A stretch of DNA of 64,000 nucleotides from JACCXG01 sp963750935. Lineage in GTDB: Bacteria; Acidobacteriota; Vicinamibacteria; Vicinamibacterales; 2-12-FULL-66-21. The stretch covers positions 16,876-80,875 of the forward strand of contig CAVVSR010000001.1 in NCBI GenBank assembly GCA_963750935.1, written 5' to 3'. A program made the position numbers and the translations under genes. Every line of letters starts with the position of its first letter. Position 1 is the first letter of the stretch. The notes under the pieces are model-generated. The model was not told where the DNA came from. It saw only the letters and a program-made list of their open reading frames with translations, and did not search any database. Shown here piece by piece: positions 34,967-44,400 of the stretch.

Positions 34967-35953
34967 TCAGGACGCGCGCGGCGCGCGGTCGCGAATCGTG
35001 ACGGTCAGGTCGAGGCGGGCCGAGTCACGCAGCACGCCCAGCCTCGCCGCCGTGCCGATGCGCTCCTCGGTCAGCTCGCGATGGAGATCGTCGAGGCTCG
35101 AGACGGCGGTCGTGTCGAGCGACACGATGATGTCCCCTTCGCGCAAGCCGGCGTCGCGCGCCGGCCCGTCCTGCTCGAGCGAAATCACCAGCACGCCCGA
35201 CGCCTGCGCCAGCCGGTGGAACCGCGTCACCCGCCGCAGCAGCGGCACGTCCTGCCCCGCCACTCCCAGGTAGCCGCGGCGCACGCGCCCGTCGCGCAGC
35301 AGCGCCGGCAGGACCGTCACCACGGTACGAATCGGCACCGCGAAGCTCAGTCCCTGGCCGCCGGCGATGATCGCCGTGTTCACGCCAATCACCTGGCCCG
35401 CGCTCGTGACCAGCGGCCCACCCGAGTTGCCGGGATTGAGCGCGGCATCCGTCTGAATCACGTGCTCGATCAGGCGACCAGTTCGCGCGCGCAGCGAGCG
35501 GCCGAGCGCGCTGACCACTCCGGTCGTCACGGTGTGCTGGAACCCGTACGGATTGCCGATCGCGATCACCACCTGCCCCGGCCGGATCGCCTGCGAGTTC
35601 CCGAACGCCAGCGCGGTGAGATCCGAGGCGCTGATGCGCAGCACGGCGACGTCCGTATCCGGGTCCTGGCCGATCAGATCGGCCTGCCGCTCGCGGCCGT
35701 CCGGCAGCGTGACGTCGATGGCCGAGGCGTCCTCGACGACGTGGCTGTTGGTGAGGATCAGGCCGTCGGTGGCAAAGACGAAGCCGGAGCCGGTGCCCGC
35801 CTGGGCCCGGGAGCGGCGCGACGCGCCGGCGCCGCGCTTCCGCACATCGACCGAGACGACCGCGGGCGCGACCAGCTCGACGGCGCTGACGACGGCGCGT
35901 GAATATGCGTCGAGGAGCTGATCGTCAGGGATCGGAACGTGTGCGGGGACCAT
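34967..35953 (-). CDS. HtrA/DegP-like serine protease with PDZ domain
   Basis: 328 residues. The trypsin-like triad is visible: His in LILTNSHVVEDASAIDV, Asp in DPDTDVAVLRISA and Ser in AALNPGNSGGPLVTSAGQVI. A single PDZ domain follows, with RRGYLGVAGQDVPLL and VLVISLEQDGPARDAGLREG. The N-terminus (MVPAHVPIPDDQLLDAYSRA) is not a signal peptide or membrane anchor, unlike most DegP/DegS proteins, so location is uncertain; a cytosolic protease or an upstream missed start are both possible. Upstream lies array C. Confidence 0.9.
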   Translation of the reverse strand: MVPAHVPIPDDQLLDAYSRAVVSAVELVAPAVVSVDVRKRGAGASRRSRAQAGTGSGFVFATDGLILTNSHVVEDASAIDVTLPDGRERQADLIGQDPDTDVAVLRISASDLTALAFGNSQAIRPGQVVIAIGNPYGFQHTVTTGVVSALGRSLRARTGRLIEHVIQTDAALNPGNSGGPLVTSAGQVIGVNTAIIAGGQGLSFAVPIRTVVTVLPALLRDGRVRRGYLGVAGQDVPLLRRVTRFHRLAQASGVLVISLEQDGPARDAGLREGDIIVSLDTTAVSSLDDLHRELTEERIGTAARLGVLRDSARLDLTVTIRDRAPRAS

Positions 35954-36026
35954 AGGTTCGACGGGCGCGCGGCGGCACGTCTACCCACGTTTGACGTGTC
36001 AGGGCCGCCGGGAGGTCCCGCTCAAC

Positions 36027-36092
36027 AAGTCAGAAGTCAGAAGGTAAAAGTGAAAAGGGCTTTTGACTTTTCCCTTTTTACTTCTGACTTCC
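36027..36092. repeat. Intergenic inverted heptamer array C
   Basis: Left arm (36027-36059): AAGTCAG, AAGTCAG, AAGGTAA, AAGTGAA, AAGGG. Right arm (36060-36092), read on the minus strand: AAGTCAG, AAGTAAA, AAGGGAA, AAGTCAA, AAG. The arms abut with almost no loop. It shares unit sequence with array A. Here the neighbouring genes are in tandem on the minus strand, and the TAA stop of the HEAT-cupredoxin gene (36078-36080) is inside the right arm. Confidence 0.82.
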
Positions 36093-37499
36093 GTAAGGCT
36101 GATTCGTCATCGGGTCGTTGGGCGGCGTGCGCTTCGCCTCCCACGCCTCGAGGTTCTCGACGACCAGCATGACGCCGTACATGCGGACCCAGTGGCCGGG
36201 GAACGTGCAGACGAACGGGTACTCACCGGGTGCCTTCGGCGCGGCAAAGCTCAGGCGCTCGGTTTCGGACCAGTTGAGGAGTCGCGTCGCCTGGAGCACC
36301 TGCGGTGAATCCGGGACGTAGGGCTTGGCCTTGGGGTCGGCGGACAGGGTCATGGTGCTCGCCGCCATCCCGACCTCCTTCAACGAACCCGGCTTGACCA
36401 GCAGCAGGTTGTGCGACATCGCGTCGGGATTCGACAGCACGATCTGCACGAGCTTGCCGGCCTCGACCGCGAACCACTTCAGGTCGAACATCATCTGCTC
36501 GGGAACGGTCTGGATCCGCACGACCTGGACGCCCAGGGCGCGCAGGTCGCGCCGCACGGTCCGCTTCGCCTCGTCTGGCAGCGCGTCCGCCAGGCGTTCG
36601 CCGAGCTGCAGGGCCTCGAGGGTTGCCGGGTCGGTGCGACGATCCGCCGGCATCTTCCCCACCGCCGCGATGATGGCCCTGGCGAGCGGCTCGACGTCGG
36701 CGGCGGGCCACGCGTCTCTCGGCACCCGCTGCAGCGAGTCGATGGCGGCGGCGCGCATGCCGGGGTCGGTGCCTTCCAGAATCTCGCGGGCCAGGAGCTT
36801 GAAGGCTGCCGCGTCGGGACGCGTCCACCCGAGCGCGGAGAGCGCGGCCGTCCGCACGGGGGGGCTGGAGCTGGCGCCGACGGCCTGGCTGACGGGCTCG
36901 TAGAGCCGCGTGCGCAGGTCGCCTGCCGCGCCCAGATGCGGCACGCTGCGCAGCAACTCGACGAGATGCTCGTCCTGCTTTGCCGCCTGCGCCCAGACCT
37001 TCTCGGGGCTGCCGTCGGCGATCAGCAGGCCGCCGTACCCGGCGCGGAGCAGCAGCGGCGAGCCCGCACTCTCCGCCGCCTTCGCGAAGAGCGGGCGGTC
37101 CTTCCGGACGGCGTCCACCGGCTGCGCCAGCAGCACGCGCACGAACTTGTCCGCCGTCTCGTTGTCGTCCGGCCGCACCTTCGACAAGCCGTCGAGCAGC
37201 ACCTGCGTGCGGCTGGCCTTGTCCATCTTCATCAGCACGCCGACGGCCTCGTCGAAGTACTCGCGGCCGATCCCCTTGCGGGTCAGGAGCGCGGTGTACA
37301 CCGGCTTGAACTTCGGGTCGTCGGGCTTGCGATCGACCAGCACCAGCTCGGCGTTCGTGAGCCGGCCCAGCTGGTATTCGACGGCGCGCGGCGACGTGTC
37401 GAAGAGGATCTTTGGCGCCGGCGGCTGCTGCGCCGCGCCGCGCGACGCGACCATCACTGCCAGTCCGAGGACGAACGCGAAACCCGTACCAGAAGTCAT
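36078..37499 (-). CDS. Exported helical-repeat protein with type-1 copper (azurin-like) domain
   Basis: 473 residues. A signal peptide (FAFVLGLAVMVASRGAAQ) is followed by about 300 residues of paired helices that look like HEAT or ARM repeats (for example RTAALSALGWTRPDAAAFKL). The C-terminal domain is a cupredoxin with all type-1 copper ligands: His in NPDAMSHNLLLVKPG, then VCTFPGHWVRM giving Cys, His and Met in azurin spacing. It probably transfers electrons in the periplasm. It is followed (37525) by the SGNH-propeller-HEAT gene on the same strand. Its last codons and stop lie in array C. Confidence 0.85.
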   Translation of the reverse strand: MTSGTGFAFVLGLAVMVASRGAAQQPPAPKILFDTSPRAVEYQLGRLTNAELVLVDRKPDDPKFKPVYTALLTRKGIGREYFDEAVGVLMKMDKASRTQVLLDGLSKVRPDDNETADKFVRVLLAQPVDAVRKDRPLFAKAAESAGSPLLLRAGYGGLLIADGSPEKVWAQAAKQDEHLVELLRSVPHLGAAGDLRTRLYEPVSQAVGASSSPPVRTAALSALGWTRPDAAAFKLLAREILEGTDPGMRAAAIDSLQRVPRDAWPAADVEPLARAIIAAVGKMPADRRTDPATLEALQLGERLADALPDEAKRTVRRDLRALGVQVVRIQTVPEQMMFDLKWFAVEAGKLVQIVLSNPDAMSHNLLLVKPGSLKEVGMAASTMTLSADPKAKPYVPDSPQVLQATRLLNWSETERLSFAAPKAPGEYPFVCTFPGHWVRMYGVMLVVENLEAWEAKRTPPNDPMTNQPYGSQK

Positions 37500-37524
37500 A
37501 GTGTGGTCGAGGCCCGGGAAACGA

Positions 37525-40263
37525 TCACTTCATGAACGGCTTCAGCGTGTTCATGGTCTGGTCGAGCGTGTACTCGAGGAAGCGATCCTGCGGATGGTTG
37601 AGCGATTCGAGGGCGACGGCGGCCGCCTCGCTGGTCTGGAAGAAGCTGGCGGCGCGGACCGCCTCGAGGCGGACGCCGCCGTGGGCGTCGTTGGCCTGGA
37701 CCTTCAGCAGCGCGAGCGGATTGGCCACGCGATCGCGCCAGTAGCACAGCACGCGCGTCGCCGCGGCACGCGCCCACGGATCGCTCGACCGCAGCATCCG
37801 CACCAGCAGCTTCTCGTTGACGCTGTTGTGCCACTGATGCACCCACAGCGCCTCCATCATGTGGTGCTCGTAGCCGGGCTGCTTCGCATCGAGCTTGTCC
37901 ATCCAGGCCTGCAGGGCCGCGACCACGTCCTTGGTCGGACGTCCGCTCAGCTCGATCTTGACGCGATAGCGGACGCGATCCTCGGGCTCCTTGAGCAGAT
38001 CGAGGAGCTGCGGAATCGGCACGCCGTGGATCGGCGCCGGCTTGAGCAGCGGCCGGTCAGGATAGGTGACGCGGAACACGCGGCCGTGATCGCGGTCGCG
38101 GGTCTTGTCGCGCAGGTTGTGCTGCATGTGCCCGATGATCGGGTTGTGCCAGTCGACGAAGTAGAGCGCGCCGTCCGGGCCGACCTCCGCGTCCACCGGC
38201 CGGAAGTTCTCGTCGGCTGACTGCAGGATCGGATCGGCTTCGGTGATCTTCAGGCCCGATCCGTCCTCCGACAGCTTGTAGTTCAGCAGGCCGCGGAAGC
38301 CGATCACGTTCAGCACGATCAGGTTGCCCTGCATCGACTCGGGGAAGTGGCGGCTCGACAGGATGTCGGTGCCGCCGACCGGACGCACCCGCACCTTGCC
38401 GGGCTGCGGCGCGGCCCGGCTCTCCATCGCCGGGAAGTACTTCTTCGTCGAGAACGACGGGCCGTAGTACGGCTGGCCGCCGGTCGCGTCGAACACGATG
38501 TCGCGGCCCCAGTGGTCGAAGACGTGGCCGTGCGGGTTCGGGAAGTTCATCGGGATGAACACCTCGAACTTCCAGGTGCGCGGCTCGAACCGGTAGACGC
38601 CGCCGTCCACCTGGCGCACCGTCGGTCCCCACGGCGTCTCCACCTGGGTCCGGTGGAAGACGCCTTCCCGGAGATAGAGCGCGCCGCCGGGATCGAACGT
38701 GAAGCTGTTGATCCCGTGGTGCGTATCGGCCGAATCGAAGCCGTGAAGGATGATGTCCTTCGTGTCGTAGCGATCGTCGCCGTTGGTGTCCTTCAGGAAC
38801 ACGAGGTTCGGCTGCTGGCCGACGAGGACGCCGCCGTTGTAGAACTCGAAGCCGGTCGGGTTGTTGAGGTCGCCGGCGAACACCGTGCGCTTGTCGGCCT
38901 TGCCGTCGCCGTTGGTGTCCTCGAGGATCAGCAGCTTGTCGTCCATCGCGGTCTTCGGCTGCCAGTGCGGATAGTTCTTCCACACCGCGACCCACAGCCG
39001 GCCCTTCGTGTCGAACGCCATCTGCACCGGATTGACCAGCTCCGGGAACTCCCGCTCCGACGCGAACAGCTCGACCTTCAGCCCCTTCCCCACGGTCATC
39101 TTCTGCAGCGACTCGTCACCGCTGAGAAACACCGGCGTGCGCGGGAAGTTCGTCTTCGCATCGACAGTCGGCGGGGTGTCGGAGTCGTCGATCTTCGGAT
39201 CCGCCTTGGCGTCGGCGCCCCGCGCGATCGCCCAGATCCGGCGATCGCGGTTGGCGGTCATCACGTCGAGCACCGGCAGCTCGGCCTGCAGCACCTCGTA
39301 ATTGCTCGGCAGCACGTCTTCCTTCGGCGTCTTCGCGAGGACGTTCGCGTTGACGTTGCTCGGCGTGCCGCGGACGAAGTTCAGGAACGCGCGGTCGCCG
39401 TATGTCGAATACCCGTCGGTGGTCCGGTAGCGATGGAACCAGTAGAAATCCTTGTCCGCGACCGCGTCACGCAGGCGCGTCAGCAGGGCTTCCTGCTGCT
39501 TCGGCGGATCGCCGAACAGCGCGCGGTCGATGACCTGGGCCACCATCCGGTTGCCGTCGCGATTCAGGTGGATGCCCTGGATCGTCAGCGGCGCCTTGCT
39601 CTGCGTGTAGAGCTGACGGCTCGGCGTGAACAGGTCGACGAAGGTCACGCCGTGCTGCTTGGCGACCTCCCCCATCGCGCGCGTGTAGAGCTCGAGGCGG
39701 GCGTTGTTCTCCTTGCCGTCAGGAATGTTGGGATCGCCGAGGTTCTCGTGCGCGATCGGTGAGAACAGGACGACGCGTGGGGCGGTCTTGCCGTTGTAGC
39801 GCTGAGCCAGCGTGTGGGTAATCCACTCGGTCAGCTGCTTGCGGAAGGCGTCGAGCCCGTCCTTGCCGGCGAACGATTCGTTGTAGCCGAAGAAGGCGAA
39901 GATCACGTCGGCGCGCGTGTTCGTCGTGGCGAACCGGTTGGCCTCGTAGCCGCCGATCGGCTCGCCCCGTCCGCTCAGCCACTCGTCCGGCGTGCCGAAG
40001 TTCTTCGAGCGCAGCCGGGTGGCGATCTCGTCGCCGCTGAACCCGAGGTTCCGGACCACCAGCTCGTGCTTCGGGAACCGCGCCTGCAGCAGCGTTTCCA
40101 GCCAGCCGTCGTACTGCATCCGCTCGGCGAGCGTGTTCCCGATGATGCTGATGTGATCCTTCTCGCGCAGCTCGAACGCCGCGGTCTGCGTCTTGCCCGG
40201 GCGAACCGACACCATCAGCGCGATCGCCACGCCGCACACCGCCCACCAACGCGTCTTAGTCAT
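37525..40263 (-). CDS. Exported SGNH hydrolase - PVC beta-propeller - HEAT protein
   Basis: 912 residues with signal peptide (WWAVCGVAIALMVSVRPG). Domain order: GDSL/SGNH-type region with ISIIGNTLAERMQYDGWLET, then FAFFGYNESFAGKDGLDAFR and GIHLNRDGNRMVAQ; a six-bladed propeller of the PVC dehydrogenase-like type with VNPVQMAFDTKGRLWVAVWK and DTNGDGKADKRTVFAGDLNN; and C-terminal HEAT repeats (LVRMLRSSDPWARAAATRVL). Such proteins are abundant in Planctomycetes, Verrucomicrobia and Acidobacteriota and are linked to sugar breakdown by context only. It lacks an obvious cytochrome c motif. ThuA protein lies next upstream. Confidence 0.85.
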   Translation of the reverse strand: MTKTRWWAVCGVAIALMVSVRPGKTQTAAFELREKDHISIIGNTLAERMQYDGWLETLLQARFPKHELVVRNLGFSGDEIATRLRSKNFGTPDEWLSGRGEPIGGYEANRFATTNTRADVIFAFFGYNESFAGKDGLDAFRKQLTEWITHTLAQRYNGKTAPRVVLFSPIAHENLGDPNIPDGKENNARLELYTRAMGEVAKQHGVTFVDLFTPSRQLYTQSKAPLTIQGIHLNRDGNRMVAQVIDRALFGDPPKQQEALLTRLRDAVADKDFYWFHRYRTTDGYSTYGDRAFLNFVRGTPSNVNANVLAKTPKEDVLPSNYEVLQAELPVLDVMTANRDRRIWAIARGADAKADPKIDDSDTPPTVDAKTNFPRTPVFLSGDESLQKMTVGKGLKVELFASEREFPELVNPVQMAFDTKGRLWVAVWKNYPHWQPKTAMDDKLLILEDTNGDGKADKRTVFAGDLNNPTGFEFYNGGVLVGQQPNLVFLKDTNGDDRYDTKDIILHGFDSADTHHGINSFTFDPGGALYLREGVFHRTQVETPWGPTVRQVDGGVYRFEPRTWKFEVFIPMNFPNPHGHVFDHWGRDIVFDATGGQPYYGPSFSTKKYFPAMESRAAPQPGKVRVRPVGGTDILSSRHFPESMQGNLIVLNVIGFRGLLNYKLSEDGSGLKITEADPILQSADENFRPVDAEVGPDGALYFVDWHNPIIGHMQHNLRDKTRDRDHGRVFRVTYPDRPLLKPAPIHGVPIPQLLDLLKEPEDRVRYRVKIELSGRPTKDVVAALQAWMDKLDAKQPGYEHHMMEALWVHQWHNSVNEKLLVRMLRSSDPWARAAATRVLCYWRDRVANPLALLKVQANDAHGGVRLEAVRAASFFQTSEAAAVALESLNHPQDRFLEYTLDQTMNTLKPFMK

Positions 40264-40312
40264 GCACTGCTGCTCCAGAGGCTGTCCAGGACCGGTCCAC
40301 TCCGCCGACGCC

Positions 40313-41347
40313 CTATTTTCCCACCTTGGGCATGATCGGCGAATCCCATCCGGCCAGGTCGGCCGGCTTCACGCCCTTGACGTGGCCGTTGAAGTTGTAG
40401 GTGGTGGGCTGGAACGGCCCCACGAAGCCTATCGGGCCGTCGGGGCGGATGCTGCGCTCCAGGCCCCCGGCCCAGAGGATGCCGTTGACGGCCAGCCGCC
40501 GGAACCCCTCGTTGAGAAGGTCTTCGGACGCGCCATGCGTGGTGGTGAACACCCGGCCGCCCTTACCGCCGCCCGCCTGGTAGGTCCGGTACCACGCCAC
40601 CGGCATTTCCTTCTTGTCCTTCGCCGGCGGCGCGTCCGGCGTCATGCCGTCGAGGATCTGGCCGAGCGCGAGGACGGTGCTGCCGGCAATCGGATCCGCG
40701 GTGTAGCCGCCCGACTGCACCCACACGTCCTTGACGCCGCGCAGGATCGGATGGGCGGCCTGGTCGGCCTGCAGCAGCAGCCGCGAGCTCTGCGCGTGGT
40801 TCTTGCCGTAGTGCGAGACCCACGTCTCGCCGAGCACCTGACGTCCGAAGCCGCCCTGATACGTCTCGTCGCCGCCGCCCCGCCAGGTGTACTTGAGGAA
40901 CTTCGCGTCCGGGCGCTTGATCTGGAAGGCGTGCGTCGCGGTCCGGAAGCCGACCACCGGTCCGCCGCGGTCCAGGTAGTCGACGATGTGCTGCATCTGA
41001 TCGTCGGGAAAATCCTGGAAGCGCAGGAACACGACCATCAGGTCGGCGGTCTTCAGGGCCTCGAGCCCCGAGATGTGCGAGCTGCCCGGCTCGATGAACC
41101 CGGTCTTCGGATCCGTCGTGGTGAAGACGCTGCACTTGAAGCCGTAGTGGCGGGCGAGGAGGCGCGCGAGCGCGGGCAGCGACTCCTCCGACCGGTACTC
41201 GTGGTCCCCGGCGAGAAACACGATGTGCTTCCCGCGTCCGGGCCCGTTGGCGCCTTCGTAGACGACCAGGTGGGGATTGGATTGCGCCGTCAGCGCGCCG
41301 CTGAGGACGAGAAAGACGGACAGCAGACCGACGGTTTTCAAAGTCAT
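40313..41347 (-). CDS. Exported ThuA-domain protein
   Basis: 344 residues from ATG 41347, which begins a signal peptide (MTLKTVGLLSVFLVLSGALT); an upstream in-frame start would lie inside array E and is rejected. The domain is ThuA/GATase-like: IVFLAGDHEYRSEESLPALA, TADLMVVFLRFQDFPDDQMQ, YLDRGGPVVGFRTATHAFQI and GRVFTTTHGASEDLLNEGFR. ThuA proteins act in trehalose or other sugar-derivative use, usually near PVC-type dehydrogenases, as here with the downstream gene. No catalytic Cys-His dyad of a true amidotransferase is present. Confidence 0.88.
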   Translation of the reverse strand: MTLKTVGLLSVFLVLSGALTAQSNPHLVVYEGANGPGRGKHIVFLAGDHEYRSEESLPALARLLARHYGFKCSVFTTTDPKTGFIEPGSSHISGLEALKTADLMVVFLRFQDFPDDQMQHIVDYLDRGGPVVGFRTATHAFQIKRPDAKFLKYTWRGGGDETYQGGFGRQVLGETWVSHYGKNHAQSSRLLLQADQAAHPILRGVKDVWVQSGGYTADPIAGSTVLALGQILDGMTPDAPPAKDKKEMPVAWYRTYQAGGGKGGRVFTTTHGASEDLLNEGFRRLAVNGILWAGGLERSIRPDGPIGFVGPFQPTTYNFNGHVKGVKPADLAGWDSPIMPKVGK

Positions 41348-41360
41348 CCGCAGTATTGTC

Positions 41361-41450
41361 AACTCCCAACTCCCAAACTCCAACTCCCAAGACGAGCACA
41401 GGCTCTCGACCCGGCTCCCCTTGGGAGTTGGGCGTTGGGAGTTGGGAATT
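41361..41450. repeat. Intergenic inverted heptamer array E
   Basis: Left arm in perfect 7-nt register: AACTCCC (41361-41367), AACTCCC (41368-41374), AAACTCC (41375-41381), AACTCCC (41382-41388). Right arm: GGGAGTT (41423-41429), GGGCGTT (41430-41436), GGGAGTT (41437-41443), GGGAATT (41444-41450). GTC before and GAC after extend the pairing. Between tandem minus-strand genes (TonB receptor end and ThuA start). It has the same unit and order as array D 16 kb away. Confidence 0.88.
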
Positions 41451-41473
41451 GACGTATTGACGTCAGTCGCCGC

Positions 41474-44400
41474 TCAGAACGTGAACCTGAGCGCCCCCTG
41501 CATGATCCGCGCGGCCCTGGCGCCGGTGGCCTGGCCGAAGCTGGCGTTGACCATCTGCCCTTCGGGATTGAACTGCGCGTTGGTGTTGATGGCCGACCAG
41601 TTGACCTGGTTGAACACGTTGTACATCTCCCACCGGAACTGGATCCGGCGGCTGCCGCTGATCGGGAAGTTCTTGAACAGCGCGAAGTTGGTGTTGACGA
41701 TCGGCGGCAGCCGGAAGAACGCGCGCGGCGCGTTGCCGATGTCGCCGCGTCCGGTCAGCCGGCTGAACGCCGCGACGTCCAGGTAGCTGCCGCCGGCGCC
41801 AGGCGTCGGATCGCAGTTGCCGCTGCTGCACATGACGTCGCCGTTGATGCGCGGGCGGGTGCCGCCATCGCCGCCGGTGAAGTCGAAGTTGTCGGTCGTC
41901 GACGTGCTCGCCCCGGACCAGTCGCCGCTGACGAACGCGGTGTCGCCGGAGAACTGCCAGCCGTCGAGCAGGCCGCGCGTGAACACGTTGCTCCACATCC
42001 GGCTGCCGTTCGGCACGTCCCACGTGTAGTTGATGATCAGGTTGTGCAGCTGCGTCGCGCCGTCCGCCGCTTCGTTCCATTCCGGACCGGGCCGGAGCGG
42101 GCTGTAGCTGCCGCCGTCGTTGACCGCCTTGGCCAGCGTGTAGGCGACCGCGAACTGGAGGCCGCGGATGTAGCGGCGGTTCAACTGCACCTGCAGCGAG
42201 TTGTAGTGAGCCCGAGCCGAAGTGCGAGCGGATGGTGATGCCCTGGTAGCCGACGTACGGACGCAGGAACTCGGCCGGCTTCGGACTGGTCGGCGTTGCG
42301 CGGGTCGGCGTTCTGCGGGTTGACGTCGAGGAAGCGCGCCTCGTCCGGCACCGGATTGATGTCGGTGGACATCTCGGCGTTGCGCATCTGGTAGCCCGCA
42401 TACGTGACGTCGAGCACGGTGCCCCACCCGAGCTCGCGCTGCACGCCGACCGAGTAGTTGTAGCTGACCGGCGTCGGCGCGTCGCGCTCGATGCCGAACA
42501 CCGCGCTCGGGCGGTTCGAGAAGGCGCCCTGGGCGCCGGCCGCGAGGAACGTGTCGAGCGTCGAGTAGATGATGCTGGGCGTGTTCTGCGCCGGGGGATT
42601 CCGCGCCATCGCGTCCAGCCCGTTCGCGTTCACGTGGGGGTTGTGATAGATGCCCGCGCTGGCGTGCAGCGCGGTCTTGCTATCGCCGGTGATGTCCCAC
42701 GCCAGGCCGACGCGCGGCTCGGGCTCGAGGCCGGTGTTGTCGCGGAAACCCCGCGGATACCCCGCCTCATCGCTGTGCACCATGCCGTTGTAGCGATCGC
42801 CGACGCCAGGCACGAACGTGCCGACGAAGACGTTCGGCAGCGTCTGACCGGTGACCGGATCGAGCGCGACGTTGACGCCGTTGATGCGCGCCGGCTCATA
42901 GAGCCGCGGGGCCTTGGCGGGATCGTACCGCTCCGGGACGAACACCGCGGCAGGCCGGTTCGAGTACCACGGCTGATACCAGAGGAAGCGGATGCCGTAG
43001 TCCAGCGTCAGGCGCCGGCTCGCCTTCCACGTGTCCTGCGCGTAGAACTCGTTGATCAGCCGTTGGCCGACGACTTCCGAGAACGCGTCGATCTCGCGAT
43101 ACTCGCGGAACGAGCCGATCAGCGCGTTGGCGAAGCTGTGGTTGGTATCGAAGGGGTTGCTGGTGTCGGTGGTGAACGTGAACTCGCCCGCCCACGGACC
43201 GGCGCCGACGCCGCCGCTGCCTTCCGAGTTGCGCGACTGTTCGAGGTAGACCCCGGTCTTGAACGAGTGGCTCCCCTTGATCCAGGTCAGGTTCGCACGG
43301 CCTGACGCCAGCCACGCTTCACCCTGATCGACGAGCCGGTTGTCGAACGAGAAGTTCGGCGAGTTCGCGACGTTGAAGTTCACCTTCGGCACGACGTTGC
43401 GCGGGTTCAGCTCGGGATGGAACTGCCCGGCGGTGAACCCGATGTTGGCCCGGTCGATCCGCTCCCAGTCGCCCTCGGTCAGCGGATAGAACTGCTCGGT
43501 CTGCTGCCGGATCCCGAAGTCGCTGTCGAGCACGAGGTTCGACTGCAGGATCTTCGTGTAGTTCATGCTCGCACCGCGATCGGTGTTCAGGTAGTGGGTA
43601 TTGAAGAAGCCCCACTTCGCCGGGCCGGCGGTGATCTCACTGCCCCGTTGATCCGAGTACCAGTCCTTGAACGTGAAGTAGAAGCTGTCGCTGTTCGACG
43701 GCCGCCAGTCGACCCGGACGATGTTGTTCAGCTTCGGGTTCTCCGCGTTCTCCTGCGTAGTGTGGTTGAACTGCCCCTGCGTGAACGTCCGGTCGAAGTT
43801 GGTCGGCATCGGCAGCATGTTCAGGAGCGAGAGCCCGCTCGAGTTGATGCGGCTGGTCGGCACGATGTTGTCCGGGAAGCACGCCGTGCCGCCGGAGACG
43901 GCGTTGCACGTGCCGCTCGCCAGCGGATCGCGGATGTTGATCAGCCGCCCCTGTGCGTCGAGCGTCTGCGAGAAATCTCCCCGCCGCTCCCGGTCGGTCG
44001 GCATCGTCCAGTTGCGTGCCGGGCCCGGGCGGCTCACCAGCGGCGCTTCCATCGAATAGAAGAAGAACAGGTTCTTGTCCTTGGGCACGGCCGGCACGGG
44101 GCCGCCGACATTGGCGCCGTAGGTATTGAAGCGGTAGCGAGGCTTCGGGATGTTCGTCCGGTTGTTGAAGAAGTTGTTGGCGTTCAGGTTCTCGTGGCGC
44201 CCGTAGTAATACAGGTTGCCGCGATAGTTCGACGACCCGCCCTTGCTGACGATCTGGACCTGGCCGCCGCCCGAGCGCCCGAACTCGGCGCGATACGAAT
44301 TGAGCAGCACGCGGACTTCGGCGATGGCGTCGAGGTTGATCTGCTGCGCCATGCGCTCGCTCGAGCCGACCTCGTTGCCGATGACGCCGTCGATGATGAC

